The notes: generated by a model not told the origin, from the sequence alone. DNA of 64,000 bases from CAVQUE01 sp046290435 (GCA_046290435.1 JBKAGO010000032.1:62001-126000), one strand, 5' to 3'; numbered from the stretch's first letter, positions 9,481 through 19,100 are shown. Made by a program: numbers and translations.

Positions 9481-10868
9481 CAGTGGACATCCCCGAGCAC
9501 GGTGGCCTCGCGGCTCTGCAGATAGGCCAGGACGTCGGATCGGCTGATGACCGCGCGAGGTCGCCCGCCGTCGAGCACGAGCAGCGCCGGGCTGCGATCG
9601 AGCTTCATCACCGCCATCTCGATGGGCTCGCCCACACCGATCGTCGGCAGCGCCGGGCCCATCACCCCCTCGACCGGGTGCGCGAGCACGTCGTCTCCGA
9701 CGAAGACCCGCTCCATGAGGAACAGTTCGTCGACCGCGCCCTGCACCTCTGCAGCAGCGAGCGGCATGTCGCCCTTGGCGACCGGCAGCTGCGACACCGA
9801 GTGCTTGTGCATCAACTCGATGGCATCGAGTACCCGGTCATCGGGACGCACGTACACCAGCGGCGGGATGTCGACCTCGCGGGCGTCGAGGATGTCGCAC
9901 ACCGTCCTGCCCTCGGCGGTGAGGAACCCGAAGGCCGCCAACCAGCTGTCGTTGAACACCTTGGACAGGTACCCGCGACCGGAGTCCGGGATGAGCACCA
10001 CCACCAGATCGTCCGGCCGGGCTTCACGTGCGACGTCGAGCGCCGCCGACACTGCGGTGCCGCACGACCCACCGATCAACAGGCCCTCCTCGCGGGCGGC
10101 CCGCCGGGCCATGGCGAAGGAGTCCGCGTCGCTGACCGCGATGACCCGGTCGACGAGTGATGGGTCGTAGGTGGTCGGCCAGAAGTCCTCACCGACACCT
10201 TCGACCAGATAGGGCCGGCCGCTGCCGCCGCTGTACACCGAGCCCTCGGGATCGGCTGCGATCACCTGGACCGCCGGGTTCTGCTCCTTCAGGTACCGCC
10301 CGATACCCGAGATGGTGCCGCCCGTGCCGGCTCCCGCGACGAAGTGGGTGATGGTGCCGTCGGTCTGACGCCAGATCTCGGGGCCGGTCGTGTCGTAGTG
10401 CGCCTGCGGGTTGACCGGGTTGGCGTACTGGTTGGGGCGGTACGCGCCGGGTGTCTCGCGCACGAGCCGCTCGGCGGTCGAGTAGTACGACGCCGGGTCG
10501 TCGGGCTCGACTGCGACCGGGCACACCACGACCTCGGCACCATAGGCCTCGAGCAGCGTGACCTTCTCCGGCGACACCTTGTCGGTCATCACGAAGATGC
10601 ACTTGTAGCCACGCTGGGCCGCCACGATGGCCAAACCCACGCCCGTGTTGCCCGACGTGGGCTCGATGATCGTCCCACCGGGCTGCAGCAGACCTTCGCG
10701 CTCGGCGGCGTCGATCATCGCCAGGGCGGGGCGGTCCTTCACGCTCCCCCCGGGGTTCGTCGTCTCGAGTTTGGCCACCACCGGGCAGGCGATGCCCTCG
10801 GTGAGTCGTACGAGGCGCACCATCGGGGTGTTGCCGATGAGATCGATCACGGAGTCGGCGATGTCCAT
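9480..10868 (-). CDS. cbs: Cystathionine beta-synthase with CBS domain pair
   Basis: Condenses homocysteine and serine to cystathionine, first step of reverse transsulfuration. The 462 residues comprise a fold-type II PLP domain (about 1-320; GGSVKDRPA with PLP Lys44, SGNTGVGLA near 68, GAGTGGT near 182) and two tandem CBS modules (about 340-460) that in the family can bind adenosyl ligands such as SAM. No N-terminal heme-binding extension is present. ATG 10868 precedes SVIDLIGNTPMVRL, the normal start of the fold. Cotranscribed with metB; a divergent dehydrogenase gene starts 92 bases away. Confidence 0.92.
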
Positions 10869-10960
10869 GCATCGCACTGTAGGTGCCATGCCCTCCCGAG
10901 CGGGTCTCGCATCCCGCGTCGTCACATCGCACGCTCTCCTGGTTGTGCCAAGGTGACGCG

Positions 10961-11893
10961 ATGGCAGAGCCCCCACTACGTACCCATGAACCCCTGGTCG
11001 CGGTCGAACCCGACTGTTGGCGCCGCCCGGCGCTGGTCGCCGCGGTGCAGGCCGGCGGCGGACAGGTGGTACCGGCCGCCGACGCGACCGCGCTCGTGTG
11101 GGCCGACCCCGGGCGCCCCGAACTGCTGCCCGAGATCGTGCACGACGGCATCGACTGGGTGCAGCTGCCCTTCGCCGGCATCGAACCCTTCATCGACCTG
11201 CTCGACGACAGCCGCCTCTGGACCTGCGGCAAAGGGGTCTACGCCCGACCGGTCGCCGAACACGTCCTCGGCCTCGTCCTCGCGGGCTTCCGCAACCTCG
11301 GCGGTTACGCCCGGGCCCGTTCGTGGTCGGCGCCCGTCGGGCGCAACCTGCACGGCGCCCGGGTCCTCGTGCTCGGCGCCGGGGGCATCGTCGACGAGCT
11401 CGTCCCGCTGCTGGCGCCCTTCGGCTGTCACCTGACGGTGCTGCGCCGCACGCCTGCGCCGGTCCCCGGCGTCGACGTTGTGGCCACCCTCGACGAGCTC
11501 GGCGGCCATCTGCCCGACGCCGACGTGGTCGTGCTGGCGCTCGCGCTCACCGACGAGACGATCGGGGTCATCGACGCCGCCGCGCTCGCCACGATGCGCT
11601 CCGACGCCTGGCTGGTCAACGTCGCCCGAGGTCGACACGTCGACACCGACGCCCTCGTGGCGGCGCTCCAGGCCGGCGCCATCGGCGGTGCGGCGCTCGA
11701 CGTGACCGACCCCGAGCCCCTCCCCGACGGCCACCCTCTGTGGACCCTCGACAACGTGATCATCACCCCCCACACCGCCAATACCCCCGAGATGGGTCTC
11801 GCGCTCCTTGCCGAGCGGGTCGGCGAGAACGTGGCGCGCTATGCGGCCGGCGCCGAGTTGATCGGACCGGTCGACCTCGCGCTGGGCTACTGA
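10961..11893 (+). CDS. D-isomer 2-hydroxyacid dehydrogenase family protein
   Basis: A 310-residue NAD(P)-dependent oxidoreductase. The nucleotide-binding glycine turn is VLGAGGI at 137-143; the catalytic arginine lies in NVARG near 220, the acidic partner in ALDVTDPEPLP near 245, and the catalytic histidine in ITPHTAN near 283. The N-terminal substrate domain matches formate/glycerate dehydrogenase-like proteins only loosely, so the substrate is unknown. Start ATG 10961 follows AAGGTGACGCG, a usable ribosome site. Its 3' end overlaps the convergent lipoprotein gene by 7 bases. Confidence 0.85.
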   Translation: MAEPPLRTHEPLVAVEPDCWRRPALVAAVQAGGGQVVPAADATALVWADPGRPELLPEIVHDGIDWVQLPFAGIEPFIDLLDDSRLWTCGKGVYARPVAEHVLGLVLAGFRNLGGYARARSWSAPVGRNLHGARVLVLGAGGIVDELVPLLAPFGCHLTVLRRTPAPVPGVDVVATLDELGGHLPDADVVVLALALTDETIGVIDAAALATMRSDAWLVNVARGRHVDTDALVAALQAGAIGGAALDVTDPEPLPDGHPLWTLDNVIITPHTANTPEMGLALLAERVGENVARYAAGAELIGPVDLALGY

Positions 11894-13266
11894 GCCGAGG
11901 TGTCGACGACCAGGCCGTCGTTGACGAACGTGCCGGCTTCGTAGCGCATGATGCGCAGCGGCCAGGTGGCCGGCGCCTGCCGACCGCCGAAGGTGACCTC
12001 GCCCGAGACCAAGGGCTCGTCGGCCATCGCACGCAGTTCGTCGGCGACGGCCACGCCATCGGTGCTGCCGGCCCGGCTGACGGCTATCCCGTAGGCCGCC
12101 GCCAGATCGGCCCCGAGAACGAACCGACCGTTGTTCGGGGGAATGCCGTCCGCGACGAGGAACTCACCCGCCGCGGCCAGCACGGCGTCGGCGGGGTCGT
12201 CTCCGGCGGTGGAGGCAAGCGTCAGCATGGTGAAGTCGCGCAGCGGTGCCGCGAGGTCCTCGGGTACCCATACCCCGGTGTCGAGCGAGGGGCCGGCGAT
12301 GATCGGGACCCGGAGCGCCTGACCCCGGACCGACTCGATGACCGCATCGGCCACCCGCGAGAACGAGCACAGCACGAGCGCGTCGGCTCGCAGGGCGTCC
12401 AGGCGAGCGGCGTCTTCGGCCAGGGCCTCGGCCGTCACGAGATTCAACTGCAACTCGGTCGCGACCCTCCCACCGAGCGCATTCCATCTTTCCCGGAACC
12501 CCCGGCACTCGGCCCGCGGCTCGGGCGCGGTCTCGTCGACGACGATGCCGATCTCGCGGTATCCCTCGGCCCAGACGTGTTCGGCCATGACCGCACCCAG
12601 CGTCTCGACGGCGGGCATCATCGAGAAGGCAGTGGGACCCAGGTCGCCGCTGCCCCAGCCGATCTCGGGCCCACACGGTGAGACCACGAGGACACCGGCC
12701 TCGACGGCACGGTCGATGGCGGGGCGGGCGAAGTCGAGCTCGCAGGTGACCACCAGCAGGTCCGCGCCGGCTTCGATCAACTCGACGGCCTCGGCATCGA
12801 CCACCGACAGGCGCGAGGTCGTATTGACCCACCGCACTTCGACCGGGCGACCGTCGAGGCCTCCCTCGGCGGCGATCCGCTCGATGGCCTCGACGAACGC
12901 CACACCCGGTTGGCGATCGGTGGTGGCCATCAGGTTGGTCGTGTCGAGCAGCACCCCGATGAGCACGGGTTCGCCGTCGACATCGGGCGACGCGGCTGAC
13001 GACGACCCGGTATCGGCCACCTCGTTCGATGCGGTGGTCTCGGCCTCGGCCTCGACGTTGGCGTCGGCTGCGATCTCGGTCGGCGAACCCGCATCGGCTC
13101 CGGTGGGGTCAGAAGACCCGGCCGGAGCGAGCGAGGGTTCGTCGCCGCTGCACGCGGCCACGGCGAACAGACACACCAGAACGAGGCCGACGCCGAACAG
13201 CACCCGCCGAGCCCGCCGCGCTCGGGGCGACACCGGTGGCGGGGGTTGCGCCGGCTCGGTCCTCAT
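11887..13266 (-). CDS. Periplasmic-binding-protein-like lipoprotein (type 1 fold)
   Basis: A 459-residue exported lipoprotein. An arginine-rich start and hydrophobic segment end in the lipobox AVAAC, giving lipidated Cys39, followed by a long acidic Ser/Ala/Glu-rich spacer to about 95. The rest (GEPVLIGVLLDTTNL onward) is the branched-chain amino-acid receptor fold (Peripla_BP_6). No permease or ATPase gene is near, so it may serve a distant transporter or act as a sensor. Spacer and solitary position make substrate assignment impossible. Confidence 0.8.
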   Translation of the reverse strand: MRTEPAQPPPPVSPRARRARRVLFGVGLVLVCLFAVAACSGDEPSLAPAGSSDPTGADAGSPTEIAADANVEAEAETTASNEVADTGSSSAASPDVDGEPVLIGVLLDTTNLMATTDRQPGVAFVEAIERIAAEGGLDGRPVEVRWVNTTSRLSVVDAEAVELIEAGADLLVVTCELDFARPAIDRAVEAGVLVVSPCGPEIGWGSGDLGPTAFSMMPAVETLGAVMAEHVWAEGYREIGIVVDETAPEPRAECRGFRERWNALGGRVATELQLNLVTAEALAEDAARLDALRADALVLCSFSRVADAVIESVRGQALRVPIIAGPSLDTGVWVPEDLAAPLRDFTMLTLASTAGDDPADAVLAAAGEFLVADGIPPNNGRFVLGADLAAAYGIAVSRAGSTDGVAVADELRAMADEPLVSGEVTFGGRQAPATWPLRIMRYEAGTFVNDGLVVDTSAQ

Positions 13267-13286
13267 GGACCGACGAGCGTAGGAGG

Positions 13287-13766
13287 TCAGCCGGCCATGC
13301 GTGCGGCGCCGGAGCGAAACGCCTCGACGAACGCATCGGCCGCGGCGAGCGCCTTGCCGTTCACCCCGGCAGCGCCGGCGACGAGGGCACCGTCGGCGAC
13401 GCCGAAGAGGAACAGGCGCGACCGCACCCGGTCACCCTCGTCGACGATGTCCAGGCTGGTCGACTCCAGCGGCCACGAGAAGAGGAGATCGCCGGGGCGG
13501 CCGCCGAACTTCGTCTCGAAGAGCGCCAGTCGGCGCTCGGTGACCGCGGCGACGAAGCTGCGCGGCATCGCCTCGGGGATCGTGGCCGTGCCGGTCGCAC
13601 CGGGATGCACCCGTTTGCGATCGGCGAGCAGGTCGTCGAGATCGTGCTCGGCAGCCCAGGCCAGCATCGTCTTTGGGCCACGAACGGTCATCGCCTGCGC
13701 CGCGAGCCAGTGCTCGCCGGCCTCGAGGTCGTCGGTGGGAATGCGGTCGATCAGGGATCGGGCCAT
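13287..13766 (-). CDS. Hypothetical protein, 159 aa
   Basis: A 159-residue soluble protein with a normal codon bias and a purine-rich GGAGACGACC before its ATG. The centre contains FETKFGGRPGDLLFSWPLESTSLDIVD-like alternating strands (about 85-110) and the end is alanine-rich and helical. I do not recognise a domain; the strand pattern could fit a small beta-barrel or PH-like fold. It lies between the solute-binding lipoprotein and the FG-GAP surface protein on the same strand, 38 bases from the latter. Confidence 0.7.
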   Translation of the reverse strand: MARSLIDRIPTDDLEAGEHWLAAQAMTVRGPKTMLAWAAEHDLDDLLADRKRVHPGATGTATIPEAMPRSFVAAVTERRLALFETKFGGRPGDLLFSWPLESTSLDIVDEGDRVRSRLFLFGVADGALVAGAAGVNGKALAAADAFVEAFRSGAARMAG

Positions 13767-13804
13767 GGTCGTCTCTCCGGGCTGTCGGGTCGGGGCTTCG
13801 GCGG

Positions 13805-16525
13805 TCAGCCGATGTCGGTCGTGTCGCGTTGGCGGGTGAGGGCGAGGATCGCCGCGCCGGTGAGCAGGGCGACGACGACGACAGCGATGAGTGCCCCACG
13901 GGGGGTACCCAGTTCGTCGGCGGCGCGTCCGAGGCCGTCGTTGAGCACGCCGAGCGAGCCGCTCGAGCCCTCGGCGCGCCCCTCGGGGGCTTGGATGCTC
14001 GCTGCGAACTCGACGTCGGCGACGTCGGGGTCGACCTCGGCCACGATCGAGCGGACCGCCATCTCGTCGACATCGAGGTCACCGAAGTTGCACACCACCT
14101 GATCGTCGACGATCGCACAGTCCTCGGGGAGCTGGGCGGGATCGATCCGGACGCCGTCGGGGATGCGCATCGATGCCTCGGCCATCGAGGCGGCATCGGG
14201 ACCTGCGTTGACGACCGACAAAACCAGTTCGTTGGGCTGACCGGACACGAGCTGTTCGGGGGCCAGGACGCGCACCCCGACCGCGGCGCGCCCGGTGGGT
14301 TCCCCGACGGTGCCGGCCAGTTCGTCGCCGTCGGCGGCTGTGTCGGTGTCGATGTCGCCCTCGACCCCGCCGGCAGCCTCGTCGGCGTCTGCATCGGCAT
14401 CCGCTTCGTCGGTCGACTCCTCACCATCGGCATCGGCATCGGCGTCTGCATCGGCATCCGCTTCGTCGGTCGACTCCTCACCATCGGCATCCGGTTCGGC
14501 GTCGTCGCCGGTATCGGCATCGCCGCCCGTATCGGGCTCCTCGGGCGCGGCGCCATCGTCGGTGCCACCGGTGTCGGGCTCGACGACGGGCTCATCGGCG
14601 GTGTCGTCATCGTCGGGAACCGGCGCCGCATCGGGGACATCGAGGAAGTCGGCGATGCCGTCGCCATCGCTGTCCCCCATGCCCTCGCTGGCATCGTCGA
14701 TACCATCACCATCGCTGTCGAGATCCAGGAAGTTCGGGACGCCGTCACCGTCGGCGTCTCCCATTCCCTCGACCGCGTCGGGAATGCCATCACCATCACT
14801 GTCGAGATCCAAGTGGTTCGGGATCAGATCGATATCGGGATCGCGACGGCCTTCGAACGCAGTGGGGATGCCATCGCCGTCGTCGTCGGGATCGAGGCGG
14901 TTCGGGATGCCGTCGCCATCGCTGTCGATGTCGAGCCCGGTGTCGGGGTCGACCTCGGCGCGGTCGCCGATGCCGTCGTCGTCGCTGTCGCGGTCGCGTC
15001 GGTCGGGGATCCCGTCGCCATCGCTGTCTCCACGACCCTCGACGCCATTGGGGATGCCATCGCCATCGAGATCGCCGTCAGGGCCCCGCTCGGCGTCCGC
15101 ATCAGCGTCGTCGCCATCATCGTCGGACACCGGCGCCAGCGGGATCACGAAGACCGCTCCGGCATCGAGCCCCGCAGCGTCGTCGCCCGGGGCACCGACG
15201 AGCAGCGCCGTCGCCGGAGCAGAACCGTTGCGGACGGCGGCGATCGTGTGACCGTAGAGGTCGTCGGGATCACGATCGGGCATCGGGAGTCGGCGAGCCG
15301 TCCGGGCGCTGCCGTCGGCGGCGAGACCGAACGACCACACGGCACCACGGAACTCCCGCACACCGAACGCCCCGACCGCGAGATCGGCGTATCCATCGCC
15401 GTCGACATCGCCGAGGCCTTCGACGGTGGCCCCGAAGCGAGCGCCCGGCGCCAGCGGGGGCACGACACCATCGCCAGGTGTCAGCACCTCGACGGAGGCG
15501 ACCGTCGCGTCGGGATCCATGAACGCGATGTGCACGGCGCCGGTGTCACCGTTGGTGCCGGGCGCGCCGACCGCCAGGTCTGCGCTGCCGTTGCCGTCGA
15601 GGTCCCCGACCACCGCCAGGCCGACGCCGAGGCCGACGCCGACACCGATGGGCGCGGGCCACCCGGTGGCGGCCGACAACTCCGTGGTCGTGAGCGTCCG
15701 TCCGTTGCGATCCAGGGTGATCAGGAAGACCGCTCCCTGGTTTTCTTCGAGGTTGTCGGGTCCGGCGTCGCGGCGCCAGGCGCCGACGGCGAGATCGGTC
15801 ACACCGTTGCCATCGAGGTCGCCCACCGGGGCCAGGTCGACGCCGAACTGATCGCCGTCACGGAGACCGACCAGGAACTCGGCGTACCCATCGGTGATGA
15901 CCTGCCAGTTGCGCACCTTCGCGTCGGGAGACAGGAACAGGATCCAGATCTCGCCCTTGGTCTCTCCCTGGCGGCCGGAGCGGTAGGCCGATGCGGCGAG
16001 ATCCGGGGTGCCGTCGCCGTCGACGTCGCCGACTGCGGCGAGGCGGAAACCGAACCCCGAGCCCGGCAACAGCTCACCCTCGAAGCCCCCTGCGCCGAGG
16101 CTCACCCGTTGTTGCTGACGGACGCTGCCGTCGGCGTTCATCAGCAGCAGGTACAGCGCCCCGGTGTCCTCACCGGCGAGATCGTCGGAGTACGCGCCGA
16201 CGGCGTAGTCGGTGATCCCGTCACCATCGATGTCGCCGACCGCTTCAGGTGGTCCCAGACGACTCTGCTCGCCACGCACCGTGACGTCGAGGCGCACGAC
16301 GTCGACCGCCTCCTCGGCGGCATCGTTCTCGGCGGCATCGTTCTCGGCGGCATCGTTCTCGGCGGCATCGTCCTGGGCCCGGGTCGGGCGGGCCTCTGCG
16401 ATCACGAGCGCCAGGGTGACGAGCACCAGTGCGACGAAGGCGAGGGTCAACCGCACCGGACGGTTCGGCGACGCGGGCGCCCAACCGCCGACTGCTGCGG
16501 TGTTGTCGTCGATAGCAACGGACAT
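13805..16525 (-). CDS. Surface protein with FG-GAP and TSP3-like calcium-binding repeats
   Basis: A 906-residue membrane-anchored exported protein. Order: N-terminal hydrophobic segment about 27-45; four short NDAAE repeats (52-71); a beta-propeller of FG-GAP repeats with DxDGDG calcium loops (about 90-455, e.g. VGDIDGDGITDYAVGA); a run of thrombospondin-type-3-like repeats (about 500-625, DSDGDGIPD type); an acidic Asp/Ala/Glu linker with tandem duplication (about 625-710); a DUF11-like beta domain (about 720-850); a C-terminal membrane helix (about 880-900) with a charged tail. It likely sits outside the cell, calcium-stiffened, as an adhesin or structural protein. GGAGGACCCG precedes ATG 16525. 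Confidence 0.87.
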   Translation of the reverse strand: MSVAIDDNTAAVGGWAPASPNRPVRLTLAFVALVLVTLALVIAEARPTRAQDDAAENDAAENDAAENDAAEEAVDVVRLDVTVRGEQSRLGPPEAVGDIDGDGITDYAVGAYSDDLAGEDTGALYLLLMNADGSVRQQQRVSLGAGGFEGELLPGSGFGFRLAAVGDVDGDGTPDLAASAYRSGRQGETKGEIWILFLSPDAKVRNWQVITDGYAEFLVGLRDGDQFGVDLAPVGDLDGNGVTDLAVGAWRRDAGPDNLEENQGAVFLITLDRNGRTLTTTELSAATGWPAPIGVGVGLGVGLAVVGDLDGNGSADLAVGAPGTNGDTGAVHIAFMDPDATVASVEVLTPGDGVVPPLAPGARFGATVEGLGDVDGDGYADLAVGAFGVREFRGAVWSFGLAADGSARTARRLPMPDRDPDDLYGHTIAAVRNGSAPATALLVGAPGDDAAGLDAGAVFVIPLAPVSDDDGDDADADAERGPDGDLDGDGIPNGVEGRGDSDGDGIPDRRDRDSDDDGIGDRAEVDPDTGLDIDSDGDGIPNRLDPDDDGDGIPTAFEGRRDPDIDLIPNHLDLDSDGDGIPDAVEGMGDADGDGVPNFLDLDSDGDGIDDASEGMGDSDGDGIADFLDVPDAAPVPDDDDTADEPVVEPDTGGTDDGAAPEEPDTGGDADTGDDAEPDADGEESTDEADADADADADADGEESTDEADADADADEAAGGVEGDIDTDTAADGDELAGTVGEPTGRAAVGVRVLAPEQLVSGQPNELVLSVVNAGPDAASMAEASMRIPDGVRIDPAQLPEDCAIVDDQVVCNFGDLDVDEMAVRSIVAEVDPDVADVEFAASIQAPEGRAEGSSGSLGVLNDGLGRAADELGTPRGALIAVVVVALLTGAAILALTRQRDTTDIG
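14382..14491 (-). repeat. 57-bp tandem duplication in the acidic linker
   Basis: Two adjacent copies of a 57-base unit (14382-14438 and 14439 to about 14491); the second matches for about 53 bases. Each encodes a block of Asp-Ala repeats followed by GEESTDEA. The reading frame is kept, so this is length variation within the FG-GAP protein's linker. Confidence 0.85.
16313..16372 (-). repeat. Four 15-bp repeats encoding NDAAE
   Basis: Four tandem copies of the unit ctcggcggcatcgtt (plus strand), the last with one change. They encode the NDAAE repeats right after the N-terminal membrane segment of the FG-GAP protein, and are prone to copy-number change without a frameshift. Confidence 0.85.
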
Positions 16526-16594
16526 CGGGTCCTCCAGAGGTGAGCCACACGGGCGCTGCCGGTGAATGGCAGTGCCGGCGTCGTGCCGCCTCTC

Positions 16595-16652
16595 CTCTAT
16601 CGGCCCCCCGAGTGCAGGCCTTTAGGCCCGATGGCCCAGGTCGTCGGACCCA
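16595..16652 (-). promoter_or_regulatory. Candidate structured RNA leader of the FG-GAP gene
   Basis: In the minus-strand transcript there is first a hairpin GGUC-CGAC-GACC (16650-16639), then a stem AUCGG (16632-16628) with CCGAU (16603-16599) enclosing a GGCC-UAAA-GGCC hairpin (28 to 17 of 166xx). It lies between the CoA-transferase stop and the FG-GAP gene, whose ATG is at 16525. It could be a cis-regulatory element or simply the terminator of the upstream gene; no Rfam family is assigned. Confidence 0.4.
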
Positions 16653-16662
16653 GGAGGGTGGA

Positions 16663-17850
16663 TCAGATGGCGCCTGACTCCCGCAGCGCTCCGATCTGCT
16701 CCCAGTCGATGCCGATCTCGAGCAGCACCTCCTCGGTGTGCTGGCCCAGTTCGGGGGCCACCTCGCCCGGTTCGGTCGGCGTGTCCGACATGCGTAGCGG
16801 CGAACCGACCGTGACCACTTCACCCCACTCGGGGTGCTGCACGCGTCGTAGATAGCCGTTCTCCCAGACCTGGGGGTCCTCGGCCACCTGGGCGTAGTCC
16901 TGCACCGGCGCGAAACGCGCGCCCGCCGCGGCCAGGCGCTCGCCCCACTCGGCGGTGGTCCGTGTCGGGAACACCTTCGAGAGGATCTCGAACAGCGCCC
17001 GCTTGTTCTCGGCCGTGTAGAGCAGCGGTTGGAAGCGCTCGTCGTCGGCGAGCTCGGGCATCTCGACGGCGTCGTAGAACGACTGACGCTGCGAGGGAGG
17101 GACCCCGACGATGGCGATGTAGCCGTCCGCGGTCGGCAGGATGCCGTACGCAGCGTGCAGGAGCGGGTGGCCGTAGTTGGCGCGTCCGGGGATCTCGCCG
17201 GTGAGGAAGTACGCTGTCAGCTCCGACGCCTGGGCGTACACCTGACCGCCGAGCAGCGACACGTCGATGCGCTGGCCGCGGCCCGTGCGGCCCCGGGCGA
17301 TGATGGCGGCCAGGATGCCGGTGGTCATGTTCTGGCTGGCGATGTGATCCGCGATGGTGACCCCGACCGGCGTCGGCGGACCCCCGTCGACACCGGTGGT
17401 GCTGATCAGCCCGCCCTGGGCCTGAGCAGCGAGGTCGGCCCCTTCGCGCTGGGCCGACGGACCCTCGGGACCCAGCAACGACCCATAGGCCATGATGATC
17501 TTCGGGTTGCGCTCGGAGAGCACGTCGTAGCCGACGCCCCAACCCTCGAGCGTGCCGGGCTTGAAGTTCGACAACACCACGTCCGCGGTGTCCGCGAGCT
17601 GCCGGAACACCTCGGCACCCTCGGCGGTGCGCAGATCGATCGTGACGCTGCGCTTCCCCCGGTTGCAGCCGATGTAGTAAGGCGCCCGGAGATCCTCCAT
17701 CGACAGCGGGATCCATCGGGCCTGATCCCCCATGCCCGGCAACTCGACCTTGATGACGTCGGCGCCGAGGTCCGCCAGCATCAGGCCCGCCTGGGGCCCC
17801 TGGACCAACATTCCGACATCGAGAACCCTGATCCCATCGAGTGCCCCCAC
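16663..17850 (-). CDS. CaiB/BaiF (class III) CoA-transferase
   Basis: Moves CoA between carboxylic acids through an aspartyl-CoA intermediate. The 395 residues show the family opening (LDGIRVLDVGMLVQGPQAG), the KVELPGMGDQAR nucleotide/CoA region near 35-46, YYIGCNRGKRSVTIDL near 58, and the catalytic aspartate in REGADLAAQAQGGL near 135. I chose GTG 17850 because GGGAGGAA lies 3 bases upstream (17854-17861) and the fold starts immediately; the frame extends far upstream over another gene without homology. Neighbouring APH-like kinase, SDR and acyl-CoA dehydrogenase suggest acyl-CoA catabolism; substrate unknown. Confidence 0.9.
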   Translation of the reverse strand: MGALDGIRVLDVGMLVQGPQAGLMLADLGADVIKVELPGMGDQARWIPLSMEDLRAPYYIGCNRGKRSVTIDLRTAEGAEVFRQLADTADVVLSNFKPGTLEGWGVGYDVLSERNPKIIMAYGSLLGPEGPSAQREGADLAAQAQGGLISTTGVDGGPPTPVGVTIADHIASQNMTTGILAAIIARGRTGRGQRIDVSLLGGQVYAQASELTAYFLTGEIPGRANYGHPLLHAAYGILPTADGYIAIVGVPPSQRQSFYDAVEMPELADDERFQPLLYTAENKRALFEILSKVFPTRTTAEWGERLAAAGARFAPVQDYAQVAEDPQVWENGYLRRVQHPEWGEVVTVGSPLRMSDTPTEPGEVAPELGQHTEEVLLEIGIDWEQIGALRESGAI

Positions 17851-17988
17851 GTGTTCCTCCCGGATTCGCCACGAGGCCACCACCTGTGACCTCCGCCATA
17901 TCCTAGGTTGGCCTCGGAGGGCCGACGGCGGGCCACGGAGCCGCCCGGACCCGTCCCCCGACCGCCGCGCCGACCCAGGAAGTGCACC

Positions 17989-19056
17989 ATGGCCGAACCG
18001 AAACCTGCTGCGAGCATCGACGACGGCTCGATCGACGGGGTCGACCTCGCCGCGCTCGAGGCCTGGATGGACGACCACGGCGTCGGCTCGGGGCCCATCA
18101 CGGACCCGAAACCGCTCGCAGGTGGCACCCAGAACATCATCATCGGGTTCGCACGAGGCGGCGACTCCTACGTGCTGCGTCGCCCGCCGCTGCACAAACG
18201 CGCCAACAGCGACGAGACCATGCGCCGCGAGGCGCGGGTGCTGTCTGCCCTGGCGGGCTCGGCGGTGCCGCACCCGAGGCTCATCGCCGCAGAGGCGGAT
18301 CCGTCGGTGCTCGGGGCCGCGTTCACCCTCACGGCGTTCGTCGACGGCTTCAACCCCACCGTCGGCCTTCCCTCCCCCCACCGTGACGATCCGGCGATAC
18401 GCCACCGCATCGGCCTGTCTCTCGTCGAAGCTGCTGCAGCGCTCGCATCGATCGACCACCTGGGCGCCGGCCTCGGCGATCTCGGCCGCCCCGACGGATT
18501 CCTCGAACGCCAGGTCCCCCGGTGGCGGGCCCAACTCGAGTCCTATGCCGAACTCGACGGTTACGACGGCCCCGCCATCGGCGAGGTCGATGTCGTGGCC
18601 GACTGGCTCGACCGCAATCGCCCGGCCGCAGGCGTCGCGGGCATCATGCACGGGGACTTCCACCTCGCCAACGTGCTCGTCAGCCGCGACGCCGGTGAGA
18701 TCGCCGCGGTGGTCGACTGGGAGCTCTGCACCATCGGCGATCCGCTGCTGGATCTCGGTTGGGTGCTCGCGACGTGGCGGGACGACGTGTCGGTCATGAC
18801 CACCACGGCGGTCGAGCCGTGGGACGGGTTCGCGACACCGGCGGAGCTGATCGCCCACTACGCCGCACACACCGACCGGCCGATCGACGACTGGCCCTGG
18901 TTCGCCACCCTCGCCTGCTACAAGTTGGGCATCATCCTGGAAGGCACCCACGCCCGAGCCTGCGCAGGCCTGGCTCCGGTTGCCACCGGCGACGCCCTCC
19001 ACGCGATGGCGATCGCCCTTTTCGAGCGCGCCGGGCGCTTCATGGCTGCGGACTGA
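17989..19056 (+). CDS. APH-like phosphotransferase (ACAD10/11 type)
   Basis: A 355-residue kinase-like protein of the aminoglycoside/choline phosphotransferase superfamily. The catalytic loop is HGDFHLANVL near 222-231 and the metal-binding DWELCTIGDPLLDLG near 244-258; LAGGTQNIIIGF near 43-54 takes the place of the nucleotide loop. This subgroup resembles the kinase domain attached to mammalian ACAD10/11, which phosphorylates 4-hydroxy acids for oxidation; that fits the acyl-CoA genes around it. Start ATG 17989 has AGGA 8 bases upstream. Divergent from the CoA-transferase. Confidence 0.83.
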   Translation: MAEPKPAASIDDGSIDGVDLAALEAWMDDHGVGSGPITDPKPLAGGTQNIIIGFARGGDSYVLRRPPLHKRANSDETMRREARVLSALAGSAVPHPRLIAAEADPSVLGAAFTLTAFVDGFNPTVGLPSPHRDDPAIRHRIGLSLVEAAAALASIDHLGAGLGDLGRPDGFLERQVPRWRAQLESYAELDGYDGPAIGEVDVVADWLDRNRPAAGVAGIMHGDFHLANVLVSRDAGEIAAVVDWELCTIGDPLLDLGWVLATWRDDVSVMTTTAVEPWDGFATPAELIAHYAAHTDRPIDDWPWFATLACYKLGIILEGTHARACAGLAPVATGDALHAMAIALFERAGRFMAAD

Positions 19057-19100
19057 ACACCTCCGGATCCTCAGCGGTGTTCAACCGCGCGTCCGGCGGT

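Noticed and set aside
14382..15120. CRISPR-like periodicity in the Asp/Gly repeats
   Set aside because: The repeats are in frame, encode calcium-binding loops and lack unique spacers of constant length. No CRISPR or cas gene seen in the window.
13673..16543. 956-codon open frame on the plus strand, opposite the FG-GAP gene
   Set aside because: It mirrors the repeats of the minus-strand gene, has no recognisable domain, and its codon bias is the complement's. A shadow of a high-GC gene.
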